Shown here: positions 8,000 through 16,994 of the stretch, piece after piece | How the letters are laid out: each line of letters opens with the position of its first letter | Position numbering within the stretch: the stretch's first letter is position 1 | Source: a virus | Reading direction: 5' to 3' (one strand) | Length of the DNA: 33,615 nucleotides | Virus record (IMG/VR): IMGVR_UViG_3300047510_003180 | Location: 1 to 33,615 of that record | Program-made: the position numbers and the translations under genes | The notes under the pieces: generated by a model | Database searches by the model: none | Seen by the model: the letters and a program-made list of their open reading frames with translations, nothing else | Told to the model about the DNA's origin: nothing

Positions 8000-9474
8000 T
8001 TACAGTTAAACTTTTTTTCTTTATATTCATTAATATGCTTATCTCTATTATAGCATTTAATTTCTTGATTGTCTTGATGAAAACCAATATTAAATGCCGT
8101 ATCAAAATCTACACCATTCAACAACATTTCGTTACCAATGTTCCAAATACCCTGTTTGAAATCGTACTTATTTGAATTAGTCCACCAGTGATTACATAGT
8201 TCTACAGCATCGAATATATCCAAATGTTCTGTGCTCCATAGCAACTGTTTGTCTAATCCCCATTTAAAAAACATCTGTCTGATACTTTCTGGAAACAAAT
8301 CTACAGTTCTATCTGTAATACTAAATCCTTTTTCACGCCACTTGAGGCTGAACTCCGAAGGATTGTGATCATCCATAGGTATAATTAAAGGATTAACAGC
8401 CATAGCCTCGCCCTGCCAATTATCAATCAACCATTGGAAACCACGATGAGTACTTTCTTTAGTTTCGTGAGGTAAACCAACTATAAGACTTACCTCTCCT
8501 CTGTAAGGACCTTGTTGTTTAAAATACTTTCTTATTTCTACTAGCCCAGGTAACAATCTATCTGGATGCATTCCTTTGCCGATGCTTTTAGCACTTTCAT
8601 AATTCGTACTTTCTATACCGTAGAACTGCCCAAACAATCTCATTCTAGCAATATGTTCTAAGTCTTGCGGGCGCGATACCATTAGATCGGCTCTAAGAAA
8701 TCCGCTGAAAAAAGGTTGAAAGTTTAGTCTATCAACAACATCAGCAAACTTGATTAATTTTTCTGTGCGATCATTGATAGTTTCGTCTGCTACATAATAG
8801 TTTTTTATACCGTAGCGTTCGTAGGTAGTTCGTAATTCTCGTTCAAAATCTTCAGCATCTCGACTGTAGTCTCCTTTAACACCTAGAACAGGAAAATTAC
8901 AGAAGTCGCATTTAAATTTACAACCTCGTCCTAGCTCTATTCCTAACCATTCGTTAGATAAAAGAAAGTCTCTGTCCTCGTATTCTATTAATAGAGATCT
9001 CATAGGAAATGATGGATAAAATTGATTGGCTTTGATAACCTTTTTATTGCCTAAATACTTTGCATCAAAGGATATTTTATTGCTGTTGCCGGTTAGATAC
9101 TTGGTTAACTCTAACATAGCGTTCTCGCCAAACCCATCTACCCAGTAATCAATATTCTTAGCTGGAGTAGTCATTAGGTCCTGACCGCCTATGACTGTCT
9201 TTAGGTGAGGCCACTCTGTTTTTAACCAAGAGGCATATTGTTCAAGAGTATCTGACCAAGCATTAAAAAAACTACTAAACCCTACAAATACAGTTTTTGA
9301 TGTAATTCTAGATTTACTTAATTCTTTTAACTCGTCTAAAGTCCAGGACATACCGAAGTCAATAACTTCTACGTCCCATTCGTGTTGCCTTAGCCAAGTT
9401 GCTATTCTATATACTCCTACTCCTCTTCTAATTAAAACAGAATTTACATGGAATAGTAGAGCATGATTACTCAT
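7996..9474 (-). CDS. Radical SAM protein with B12-binding-type N-terminal domain
   Basis: A 492-residue protein. The first ~130 residues have a Rossmann-like layout (VGFSSFF, VIGGQDL, DGFGEN) as in B12-binding radical SAM proteins, but the cobalamin-ligating DxHxxG motif is not seen, so B12 may be bound base-off or not at all. The core has C185/C189/C192 (GCKFKCDFC) and later LIVGLPHET, typical of the Elp3/MiaB-type TIM barrel. A paralogue is encoded at 11768-13372. Members of this superfamily often methylate unactivated carbons or phosphinates; no such activity can be assigned here. It overlaps the SDR gene by 8 bases and the twitch gene by 4. Confidence 0.82.
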   Translation of the reverse strand: MSNHALLFHVNSVLIRRGVGVYRIATWLRQHEWDVEVIDFGMSWTLDELKELSKSRITSKTVFVGFSSFFNAWSDTLEQYASWLKTEWPHLKTVIGGQDLMTTPAKNIDYWVDGFGENAMLELTKYLTGNSNKISFDAKYLGNKKVIKANQFYPSFPMRSLLIEYEDRDFLLSNEWLGIELGRGCKFKCDFCNFPVLGVKGDYSRDAEDFERELRTTYERYGIKNYYVADETINDRTEKLIKFADVVDRLNFQPFFSGFLRADLMVSRPQDLEHIARMRLFGQFYGIESTNYESAKSIGKGMHPDRLLPGLVEIRKYFKQQGPYRGEVSLIVGLPHETKESTHRGFQWLIDNWQGEAMAVNPLIIPMDDHNPSEFSLKWREKGFSITDRTVDLFPESIRQMFFKWGLDKQLLWSTEHLDIFDAVELCNHWWTNSNKYDFKQGIWNIGNEMLLNGVDFDTAFNIGFHQDNQEIKCYNRDKHINEYKEKKFNCK

Positions 9475-10024
9475 TTAGATCTATACCTAGATTCTCTTTG
9501 ATCTTTGACCTAGTATAATCAGTTAGTTTAAGTTCAAAGTCCATTTGATTAATTCTAGGATTTTCGATCCACCAATCGACTGCGGAAACAATATCACTAT
9601 AAAGTATAGGATGGTCGCAACTGACAGCATTTTCTAACATAGATATTTTCATATACAAGATGTTAGATGTAGACTTTGAACTTAATTTCTTACATCTCTG
9701 TTCTAGTTGATGTTTGATTTCGCCGTAGGGTCTACAATTAGGATACATCTGTTCATAGTAATCTCCAGCGATAGATCCCATAACGATTATCTTAGGCACT
9801 GTGCCTTCTAGTCTGTTTAGCAGATCAATTTGATGAGTTTTAACAAATGAGTTGTTAATAAACAGATCGCAATCTTTTGATAGTTCAACAATTTCTTCTA
9901 ATTTATCGTTGATGTCGAATCCATTAGATCTAGAGAATCCCTGCACTTCCCAACCTTTGGCTGTGAAATGATCATAAAGAATTTTACCTATTCCAAAAGT
10001 ATGACCGGTGATAGTACATTTCAT
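9467..10024 (-). CDS. Short-chain dehydrogenase/reductase (SDR)
   Basis: A 185-residue, compact SDR. The nucleotide-binding motif TGHTFGIG is at 6-13, an NNS (in place of NNAG) at 57-59, the catalytic Ser in GSIAG (S84) and the YxxxK pair Y100/K104 (PYGEIK). All parts needed for an NAD(P)H-dependent oxidoreductase are present, although the protein is shorter than the usual ~250 residues. It lies between an oxygenase and a B12-type radical SAM gene in the same operon, consistent with a multi-step modification route such as oxidation followed by reduction. That route is inference. Confidence 0.78.
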   Translation of the reverse strand: MKCTITGHTFGIGKILYDHFTAKGWEVQGFSRSNGFDINDKLEEIVELSKDCDLFINNSFVKTHQIDLLNRLEGTVPKIIVMGSIAGDYYEQMYPNCRPYGEIKHQLEQRCKKLSSKSTSNILYMKISMLENAVSCDHPILYSDIVSAVDWWIENPRINQMDFELKLTDYTRSKIKENLGIDLNE

Positions 10025-10037
10025 CTTGTACTTATTG

Positions 10038-10664
10038 TTAAATTGCTCCAGTGATCTCTAATAATGAATTGACATCTTCAGCATCGACTGAAAATATAAT
10101 GTGAGGTCGATCCTCAGTGTCTTCATTATGTACGCTGTGCATCTGGGTAGTATCTACTAGATATATTGATCCGGCCTCTAGATTGTATCTTTCTCCTGCG
10201 TCGTCAAAATCAAAATATGCCTTTTTTGGACTATAGATAGGAATATGTACGTGCCACGATTCATCTACGTGTGTAGGAATATACGATCCGGGATAAGAAA
10301 GGCTAACTCCCATTCTATAACCCATGGGAAATTTATTAGCGATTCTTTCCGCTATACCAAAATATAATTCAGTATTCCATTCCGGAGAAGGTACTTTAAC
10401 AAGTACATTCCAAGGTGCGCAGATTCTCGACTGATCTTCTAAATAAGATTGTATGCTCCATCCGTGGGGCATTCTATTTAAATCGTGTTCTACATTGTCG
10501 CCAAATTCGTTAATCTGATCTGTGGTATACGCTTCTTTCTTGATATAATTTTTCTGTTCGCTGTGTACAAACTTTTTATGCTGAAAATTTTCAACGATAG
10601 CCTTGTAATAATCTCTAAGCTCTTCGATATTCACAGTGACGTCTAATTTATAAATTCGTTTCAT
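10038..10664 (-). CDS. Putative 2OG/Fe(II) oxygenase (aspartyl/asparaginyl hydroxylase-like)
   Basis: 208 residues from the ATG at 10664; a TTG at 10685 extends the same frame. The triad is H132-x-D134 (YIPTHVDES) with a distal His at 176 or 179 (QMHSVHN) and R186 (DRPHIIFSV). The segment between them (HVHIPIYSP and GSIYLVDTTQMH) is typical of Asp/Asn beta-hydroxylase-like proteins. It is the first gene of a five-gene minus-strand operon, with 13 bases to the SDR gene. An AATAAATA element sits 8 bases upstream of the ATG, too close to be a confident promoter. The substrate is unknown. Confidence 0.77.
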   Translation of the reverse strand: MKRIYKLDVTVNIEELRDYYKAIVENFQHKKFVHSEQKNYIKKEAYTTDQINEFGDNVEHDLNRMPHGWSIQSYLEDQSRICAPWNVLVKVPSPEWNTELYFGIAERIANKFPMGYRMGVSLSYPGSYIPTHVDESWHVHIPIYSPKKAYFDFDDAGERYNLEAGSIYLVDTTQMHSVHNEDTEDRPHIIFSVDAEDVNSLLEITGAI

Positions 10665-10704
10665 AGTCACATATTTATTGCCCAAAAAAACTAACAGTAA
10701 ATAT

Positions 10705-11775
10705 ATGATGTTTTATGACACTATAAAAGAATTAGATATTGAACACAGCTCGGTCTGCAATGCTGCTTGTCCTAGTTGCACTAGAGAACTACGTCCGGGA
10801 GATTATAGCTGGTTTAAACAAACTTGGTTACCCGAAGAGTTTTACAGAGAACGTATTCCACAAGAAATCTTTGATAACTTAGAAAGTATTTTCTTTAGCG
10901 GCATGGTTGGTGATCCTTGTGCTGCTCCAAATTTTTTAGAAGTCTGTAGAATTATCAAACAGAGAGCACCTCATATTAATATCAAAGTTAGTACTAATGG
11001 AGGAATGCGTAATCCGGAATGGTGGGCCGAATTGGCAAAGATCTTAGATAAAGGATCCTGGGTCCGATTTGCTATAGATGGTTTAGAAGATACCAATCAT
11101 ATCTATAGAGTTAATGTTCGATGGGATAAGACTATTGAAAATGCTCGATCATTTATCGATGCCGGCGGCGAGACCGAATGGCAATTTATCGCATTTAAGC
11201 ACAACGAACATCAAATTGAACAGGCTAGAGACTTTGCTTTATCTATAGGTTTCGATAGATTCATTGTTCGTAAGAGTCATAAGTTCTTATTAGACGCACT
11301 TTTTGAAATGCAACTCGCAGGTACGGGGGGCATTAAAATAGAAAAGCCTACACAGGACAAGTATGTGCATCCGTTGATATTAGAAAAATCTAAACCTTTT
11401 AAACTCAAAGAAGCATTAGAACTTTCTAATAACAGTCCTATTACTTGTGAAGTACAAGGTCGCAAGGCTATGTATATTTCTGCAGAAGGATTTTTATTTC
11501 CCTGTGTTTATACCGGAACTTGTGTACATTTATCAAAAAGCAAAGACCTAAATGACAGTTGGGGTCAACTATGGTCAGAACACGGTAGTGATAAAATTAA
11601 CCTAATGAAAAATGAGTGGCACGATATTCTTAACGGCGATTTTTTTAACAATATACAGAAAGGTTGGAGTTGCGGCTACAGTAATGGACGCTTGGCTGCT
11701 TGTGGATTATTCTGTAGTAAGTCCGCAGCAAGAATTTTTGACTCGTGCGTAAATTACGATATTACAGATGTATAA
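10705..11775 (+). CDS. Radical SAM protein with SPASM-like C-terminus
   Basis: 356 residues from the ATG at 10705; the frame also has a TTG at 10678, which would overlap the divergent gene. The cluster motif is C18/C22/C25 (CNAACPSC). It shares with 400-1500 the blocks DGxxxxxxxYRxNxxWDKxIENAxxFIxAGG and FKHNE, so the two are paralogues about 10 kb apart. The C-terminus carries CEVQG, FPCVYTGTC, WSCGY and CGLFCSK, enough cysteines for auxiliary clusters. It overlaps the next gene by 8 bases. Confidence 0.85.
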   Translation: MMFYDTIKELDIEHSSVCNAACPSCTRELRPGDYSWFKQTWLPEEFYRERIPQEIFDNLESIFFSGMVGDPCAAPNFLEVCRIIKQRAPHINIKVSTNGGMRNPEWWAELAKILDKGSWVRFAIDGLEDTNHIYRVNVRWDKTIENARSFIDAGGETEWQFIAFKHNEHQIEQARDFALSIGFDRFIVRKSHKFLLDALFEMQLAGTGGIKIEKPTQDKYVHPLILEKSKPFKLKEALELSNNSPITCEVQGRKAMYISAEGFLFPCVYTGTCVHLSKSKDLNDSWGQLWSEHGSDKINLMKNEWHDILNGDFFNNIQKGWSCGYSNGRLAACGLFCSKSAARIFDSCVNYDITDV

Positions 11776-13372
11776 TGTTATTCTTTTTACAGACACCCCT
11801 GGCACAGATTGGTTAAGCAGAGGTTACGGTTGTTATCGTTTAGCCACAGAGATCAGAGAAGCAGGATTTACTGTACTTACAGTTGAATACGGATCTAGCC
11901 TTACGTGGGATCGATATAAGGAAGTAATTGATCAGGCAGTTGGGGATGACACCTTAGTTGTTGGTTATTCCACAACCTGGTTCCCTTACAGGAATCTTAA
12001 TAAGATTAATCCTAGATATTCTGTAGGTTTCAAAAGCAACAAGGAACATACAGATTTTAAACACGACAAACATTCTTGGTATTATGAAAGCCTTAGTCAT
12101 TGTTTTAGTCAAGAGGATCCGGACAAATGGGTTGATTATGTTAAACAAAAAAATCCTAAAATTAAATGTATAGTAGGTGGTGCTAAATCTAACGAATATG
12201 TTTTTGAACCTAATGTAGATAATATATTCATTGGATTCAGCGAGAATATGATTCTAGATTATGTTAAAAGTCTCAGCGGCCAAGGACCAAAAAGAATTTT
12301 TAATAAAATAGTTAATTATGATCCCAAGGCATCGGATCCACGATTTGATTTTAAAAGTTCTTTTACAAGATATGTCGATACAGATTGTCTAGTCCAAGGA
12401 GAATTATTAACATTAGAATTTGCTAGAGGTTGTATCTTCAATTGTAATTTTTGTTCTTATCCTCATCGAAATCAACAGACCAGAGATTATATCAAATATA
12501 AAGAAAATATTCGAGCAGAGTTAATGGAAAATTGGGAGAAGTGGGGATGTACTAGATACATGATCACCGACGATACATTCAACGATGCCACAGAAAAATT
12601 AATACACATTAAAGAAGTAATCGAAACTTTGCCTTTTAAACCTAAGTTTTGGGCGTATTGTCGAATGGATTTATTTCATAAATTTCCAGAACAGATACAG
12701 CTGATGAAAGATATTGGTGTTACTGAAATCTATTACGGTTTAGAAACCTGGCACGACAAGACTGCTAAAGTAATTAACAAAGGTGGTAAAATAGAAAACA
12801 AAATTTCTGCTATGAAAAAGGCTAGGGAAATCTGGGGATCTGACGTATACGTTACAGTAGGCTTAGTTATGGGATTACCTCACGACACAGTCGATAGTGT
12901 ACAACAGGCCTGTGAGTGGTTTAAAGCTGAAGGACACAAATATATCGATTGGTTTAACGTATCATCATTAACAGTGTATCCCCCTACCGATAATTTAAAA
13001 TATAAATTCTTTTCAGACATAGAAAAAAATTTAGACAAGTACGGATACACATTCCCGGACGTAGAAAATAATCCTATAGAATGGAACAGACACGACGATG
13101 GCGATATCTGCAGTAAAAGTCAGGCTGATCAGTTAATGGACTTTTGGATGAAAGAAATAGGTCCCTACCAAGCTCCTAGAAAACAAATGTGGTTTTCTAA
13201 TGCTCTTACAACAATAGATCCTAGATTAGATTACGAGTATCTTTTACATACGACTAGAGATGAATGGAATGATATTTTTAGAGGATTTAATCCTACAGAA
13301 TATTATTGGAAATACGTAAATTTTTACTATTGGCCGAAACTTTTAAGTATGTTACGGAAAAACAATTCGTGA
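11768..13372 (+). CDS. Radical SAM protein with B12-binding-type N-terminal domain
   Basis: A 534-residue paralogue of 7996-9474. Both begin with a short strand followed by RGxGxYRxAT. The N-terminal Rossmann-like part has VVGYSTTW and CIVGGAKS but no DxHxxG cobalamin motif. The core motif is C222/C226/C229 (GCIFNCNFC), with VTDDTFND and LVMGLPHDT further on. It is ~40 residues longer than the paralogue because of an insertion near residues 75-120. Its 3' end overlaps the convergent SGNH gene by 46 bases. The pairing SPASM-type plus B12-type radical SAM in one operon suggests successive steps on one substrate (inference). Confidence 0.82.
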   Translation: MYNVILFTDTPGTDWLSRGYGCYRLATEIREAGFTVLTVEYGSSLTWDRYKEVIDQAVGDDTLVVGYSTTWFPYRNLNKINPRYSVGFKSNKEHTDFKHDKHSWYYESLSHCFSQEDPDKWVDYVKQKNPKIKCIVGGAKSNEYVFEPNVDNIFIGFSENMILDYVKSLSGQGPKRIFNKIVNYDPKASDPRFDFKSSFTRYVDTDCLVQGELLTLEFARGCIFNCNFCSYPHRNQQTRDYIKYKENIRAELMENWEKWGCTRYMITDDTFNDATEKLIHIKEVIETLPFKPKFWAYCRMDLFHKFPEQIQLMKDIGVTEIYYGLETWHDKTAKVINKGGKIENKISAMKKAREIWGSDVYVTVGLVMGLPHDTVDSVQQACEWFKAEGHKYIDWFNVSSLTVYPPTDNLKYKFFSDIEKNLDKYGYTFPDVENNPIEWNRHDDGDICSKSQADQLMDFWMKEIGPYQAPRKQMWFSNALTTIDPRLDYEYLLHTTRDEWNDIFRGFNPTEYYWKYVNFYYWPKLLSMLRKNNS

Positions 13373-14055
13373 GTTTTCGTACCTGGATGCTTTAAATCTC
13401 TGCCGTAATCAATTTGATTAGTGTTGTCAACTTCAATGACTCTGATGTTTTGATATTCTAACATCGAAACTATAGTGTCTCTGATAATTTTACTATAATG
13501 ATCAAAGTAATCAGTGTCGATAACTGAATTAAAATTTCTCCAATCCTGCTCAGATATTCTATCACCGATATCGGATTTACAAGACCAGGGACCTATAGGA
13601 ACAATTTTATCTTGATATGCTCTAAAGGTTCTGACTATCTGTGGCCATTTTATGATCACTGCCTGTGGTTTAAGTTTTATGTGTTTAAACCAGGAACTTA
13701 GATTGAATGACACGAGGTCATAACCCGCTCCTTCTACAGCAAGATTGTAATAATCAATTCCTAGTTGCTGTGAAACCAAATAAGGAAAAGTTTCTTTTAA
13801 TGAAACAGCAGAACCTACTGTGATACTACAGCCTAAAAATAAAATAAAATCTTTGTCTAGATTTTCTATTTCTTTAGATCTATGACCGTAAGAATTTCTA
13901 TCATATAAAACTCGTTTTGTTCTATAGATCCAATCTTGAGATTGAGATTTCAAATTACCAACAAATACCTGTTCGGTGTCCTGACCGTAAAGGCCAAATT
14001 CTGATACTCCGGATTCGCAGTATCCTACCAATTTTTCATTATACAGTTTTAGCAA
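13327..14055 (-). CDS. SGNH/GDSL-like hydrolase
   Basis: A 242-residue protein with block I LFLGCSITVGS (Ser77), a glycine block (AVEGAGYD) and a C-terminal DLKHPG (D220, H223) giving the Asp/His pair. The N-terminal ~65 residues before the SGNH core are extra compared with 2883-3515 and are unassigned. The only usable start is a TTG at 14055; no in-frame ATG exists before the core, so start choice is uncertain. It stands alone on the minus strand, with its 3' end inside the preceding plus-strand gene (46-base overlap). Confidence 0.58.
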   Translation of the reverse strand: MLKLYNEKLVGYCESGVSEFGLYGQDTEQVFVGNLKSQSQDWIYRTKRVLYDRNSYGHRSKEIENLDKDFILFLGCSITVGSAVSLKETFPYLVSQQLGIDYYNLAVEGAGYDLVSFNLSSWFKHIKLKPQAVIIKWPQIVRTFRAYQDKIVPIGPWSCKSDIGDRISEQDWRNFNSVIDTDYFDHYSKIIRDTIVSMLEYQNIRVIEVDNTNQIDYGRDLKHPGTKTHELFFRNILKSFGQ

Positions 14056-14097
14056 TTTATTACCAAATAAATAGTGTTATATTTAATATACAATAAA

Positions 14098-15270
14098 ATG
14101 TCAGAAATTTTTTTTCAAATTAACCAATTTAATCAACTGGACTTCGACTCGGTATTTAAACACGTAGAATCTCTAGGCGGCCATCTTTTAGAGCCAACAG
14201 TTAGTCTGTGCCATCAGTGCCATTATCATATACCGGGATATACCTACTATGTTAACGACCAATTATGGATGATTAAAAAATGTAAAATTCACGGTATCAC
14301 AACACATATGCTCGAACGTGATTACACTTTTTATAAAAATTTAATTTACACCGATGCTTCTTTTACATTTACTAAAAAAAGCATCTTAACAGAAGTAACG
14401 GATAGATGCAATGCTGATTGCCCTCATTGCTATCATATTCCTGATAATAAAACATTAGATATTTCGATAGATGAAATAATATCTAGAATCGAAAAATGGA
14501 ATCAGGGAGATGTTGATATTAACTTTGCAGGAGCAGAACCAACAATAAGAAAAGATTTTCCTGAATTGGTTAGGCGTGTAAAAGAAAGATGGCCTAATAA
14601 TGCTCTTGGAGCATTAACTAACGGTATTAGACTAGCAGACAAGGATTGGTTATTGGAAATTAAGGAAGCAGGAATTACTGCTTTAACTATAGGATTGAAT
14701 CATCCTAGCTATCTTAATAATGAAACACTAAGAAAGAAACAATTACAAGCGATTGATAACTGTTATGAGTTAGGAATGATGACATATTCGATTGGTTATA
14801 CTATGGCAAGTCTAGAAGAGTTACATTTTATATTAGATGAAATTTGTAGCAATCCTTGGACACCAGTACATTTTAGAATACGATACGGAAGCGACATAGG
14901 TCGTTATCCTAATCAAGAAAGAATGTACGTAAGTGACACATATAAAGCTATTAAAATTTGGTGCGAAAAAAATGGTGTACCGTTCGAAGATATACCCGGG
15001 GATAATAATCTATATCATACGATGGTCAATGTTAATGGAAAGTCAGTCCGAGTAATACAATGGTGCGATGAAACAGATATTCATATGGAAGAATTGTTAA
15101 CTGGACCTTATTGCGACTTTGTTTCAGACGGTGTGACTAATTTCTTGCATCAAATAATCCGCAGAGACATAGAAAAAAATCAAGGAATTCGATTGCCGGA
15201 TAGACCTCCTGCTAGATATCTTATGGAAAATAGATTTAACGTAGAATCTTTGGAGTTTAAAAATTTATGA
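14098..15270 (+). CDS. Radical SAM protein with N-terminal zinc ribbon (Tes/MJ0619-like layout)
   Basis: 390 residues from the ATG at 14098; a GTG at 14074 is in frame. Residues 38-65 form a CxxC...CxxHG zinc-ribbon-like element (C38, C41, C62, H65), followed by the radical SAM motif C104/C108/C111 (CNADCPHC). This order is characteristic of the group containing archaeal tetraether lipid synthase (Tes) and MJ0619-type methyltransferases. An FAGAEP segment replaces GGEP. Tes couples hydrocarbon tails of lipids; that activity cannot be inferred for this shorter protein. It heads an operon with three oxygenases, joined to the first by a 4-base ATGA overlap. Confidence 0.75.
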   Translation: MSEIFFQINQFNQLDFDSVFKHVESLGGHLLEPTVSLCHQCHYHIPGYTYYVNDQLWMIKKCKIHGITTHMLERDYTFYKNLIYTDASFTFTKKSILTEVTDRCNADCPHCYHIPDNKTLDISIDEIISRIEKWNQGDVDINFAGAEPTIRKDFPELVRRVKERWPNNALGALTNGIRLADKDWLLEIKEAGITALTIGLNHPSYLNNETLRKKQLQAIDNCYELGMMTYSIGYTMASLEELHFILDEICSNPWTPVHFRIRYGSDIGRYPNQERMYVSDTYKAIKIWCEKNGVPFEDIPGDNNLYHTMVNVNGKSVRVIQWCDETDIHMEELLTGPYCDFVSDGVTNFLHQIIRRDIEKNQGIRLPDRPPARYLMENRFNVESLEFKNL

Positions 15271-15842
15271 GAATGATAGAATTTGATCACGACGATTTTG
15301 TAAAATTTTCTAAAGATGTTTTTAAAACTCTAGATTTTCCTATTGATTACTATAAAGGAACTGCGGTTTGGAATATGGCCTCTGTTAGGCCTGATTTGAT
15401 AAATCAAGCTAAGAATTTTTTTCCTTGGTTATCAGGAAATGTTGCAGCATTTTTTTTACAACCAAATTCTCATTGTCCTATTCACGTTGACGATCATGAC
15501 AATGTATCTTATTTCAACGCACTCAATGTATTAATTGAAGACAATAACGGAAATCATAAAACATATTATTATGATGTTCCGGGAGGTTGGAACATACACG
15601 ATCAGGGTACAATATACGGATGGGGTGACGAGTATGTTGAAGGCGATCAAAAAATTCAAAGAGTATTTTCGCACACTGTAACAAAACCAACATTGTTTAA
15701 TCATCAACAATTACATAGTATTGAAAATTTTGATGGTAAGATACGAATAGTATTATGTTGGCAAATACATAAAGATTATAGTATAGAACATTTGAATTTA
15801 TGGTTAGAAACAAATAATTTTAATCCTAAGGTACTTTATTGA
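15267..15842 (+). CDS. Putative 2OG/Fe(II) oxygenase
   Basis: 191 residues. The triad is H73-x-D75 (CPIHVDDHD) and a distal His (H146 or H150, in FNHQQLHS), with R160 (KIRIVLCWQI) for 2-oxoglutarate. The long loop between them is rich in Gly, Tyr and Trp. It is translationally coupled to the zinc-ribbon radical SAM gene (ATGA) and to the next oxygenase (TGATG). It is about the size of phage-encoded Asp/Asn hydroxylase-like proteins. The substrate is unknown. Confidence 0.7.
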   Translation: MRMIEFDHDDFVKFSKDVFKTLDFPIDYYKGTAVWNMASVRPDLINQAKNFFPWLSGNVAAFFLQPNSHCPIHVDDHDNVSYFNALNVLIEDNNGNHKTYYYDVPGGWNIHDQGTIYGWGDEYVEGDQKIQRVFSHTVTKPTLFNHQQLHSIENFDGKIRIVLCWQIHKDYSIEHLNLWLETNNFNPKVLY

Positions 15843-16417
15843 TGTTGTTAAATTATAAACAGTATCGTCACTATAATTTGATAGATAATATTCTGTTAGT
15901 AGTTCAAGAAGAATTAAAAGAATATTTAAAATATAAAAAACAAAGTGATATGGCTTCTCTTGATTGGTTCGAAAATCAATATGGACATCAGTTACCTATG
16001 AGAGATATATTAAAGTTATGGTGGACTGTTCCTAGTATAAGAGCAGGTAATTATACTGAATGGTCTTTATTGATGCCCAATATGTCTAAGGCAGCTTACG
16101 ATTTACCAGGGATAGTTAATTTTAGTTTAAACTGTATATCTCCGGGGGGTATGATTCCAGTACATTCTGATTATACTTATGACATGAGAGAAGATTTATC
16201 AAACATTAAAAAAGCCTTTGCGATAATTGTTGCGGTTGATATACCTGCCGGGTCTCTAGACGAATGTGGCTTTGAACTCAACGGTAATAAAATTTATCTT
16301 AAGACCGGTGATATTATTGCATTTGATGGAAAATTTCCTCACGGTTCTTGGAATTATACTTCTCAATGGAGGTACACATTGAATATGGATATAGAGGAGT
16401 CGTACTGGAATGTTTGA
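15842..16417 (+). CDS. Putative 2OG/Fe(II) oxygenase (aspartyl/asparaginyl hydroxylase-like)
   Basis: 191 residues from the ATG that shares one base with the stop of the previous gene (TGATG); a TTG one codon earlier is also in frame. The triad is H108-x-D110 (IPVHSDYTYD) and H167 (KFPHGSWN), with R177 (QWRYTLNMD). SPGGxIxxHxD and the HGxWN segment are good Asp/Asn beta-hydroxylase features. It is the second of three oxygenases in a row, which differ enough in sequence that they are unlikely to be recent duplicates. Confidence 0.75.
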   Translation: MLLNYKQYRHYNLIDNILLVVQEELKEYLKYKKQSDMASLDWFENQYGHQLPMRDILKLWWTVPSIRAGNYTEWSLLMPNMSKAAYDLPGIVNFSLNCISPGGMIPVHSDYTYDMREDLSNIKKAFAIIVAVDIPAGSLDECGFELNGNKIYLKTGDIIAFDGKFPHGSWNYTSQWRYTLNMDIEESYWNV

Positions 16418-16994
16418 ATATTTAAATTATGTACAAATCCCGATCGATTTAAGAGATCATATTTTAGATTTAGCATTTAAAAATTCTTCTTATCAGGCGG
16501 AGAGGTTTGAAAAATTTTATATCGATAATAGAATAGAAGAAGCCATAGACGAAAGTTATCCTACTGTAAAATTAGGATTAGGTATATCTCCTAAAGAAGC
16601 TGAGAAAGTTTCCGGTATGTGTACAATGACTATGTTTCAATCAGATAAAGTTACAGATTGGGTTAGAAATAATATCAATGATTCTTTTATGGCTGTACAC
16701 ATTCAAAACTTCGATCGGGGGAGTTTATTCTTTCCTCACGTAGATCTAATTAGAACAAAAGCTTTAAATTATCTTATTGAAAGCGGCGATGCTGATACAA
16801 TATTTTTCGAACCTCTCGAAGAGTTTAAAAATTTAGTTCCGCAACCTAGTACATATATACCTCATAATAGAATACGAGAAATTAAAAAAATTAAAATAGA
16901 AACAAATAGATGGCACCAACTAGATGTTACTAAAATTCATAATGTAGAAAATATTAAATCTAGAAGATTAGCAATCACTGTTAGTTTCGCTTAG
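16410..16994 (+). CDS. Putative 2OG/Fe(II) oxygenase
   Basis: 194 residues. The triad is H110-x-D112 (FFPHVDLIR) and H177 (TKIHNVEN), with R185/R186 (SRRLAITVSF). The layout matches the two preceding oxygenases, though overall similarity looks low. A GAGGAG ribosome site lies about 10 bases before the ATG, inside the end of the preceding gene (8-base overlap). Its 3' end overlaps the convergent aminotransferase gene by 27 bases. Confidence 0.68.
   Translation: MFEYLNYVQIPIDLRDHILDLAFKNSSYQAERFEKFYIDNRIEEAIDESYPTVKLGLGISPKEAEKVSGMCTMTMFQSDKVTDWVRNNINDSFMAVHIQNFDRGSLFFPHVDLIRTKALNYLIESGDADTIFFEPLEEFKNLVPQPSTYIPHNRIREIKKIKIETNRWHQLDVTKIHNVENIKSRRLAITVSFA

Noticed and set aside
10696-10703. AGTAAATA as a late promoter for the plus-strand radical SAM gene
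   Set aside because: It ends 1 base before the ATG, so transcription would begin inside the coding region.
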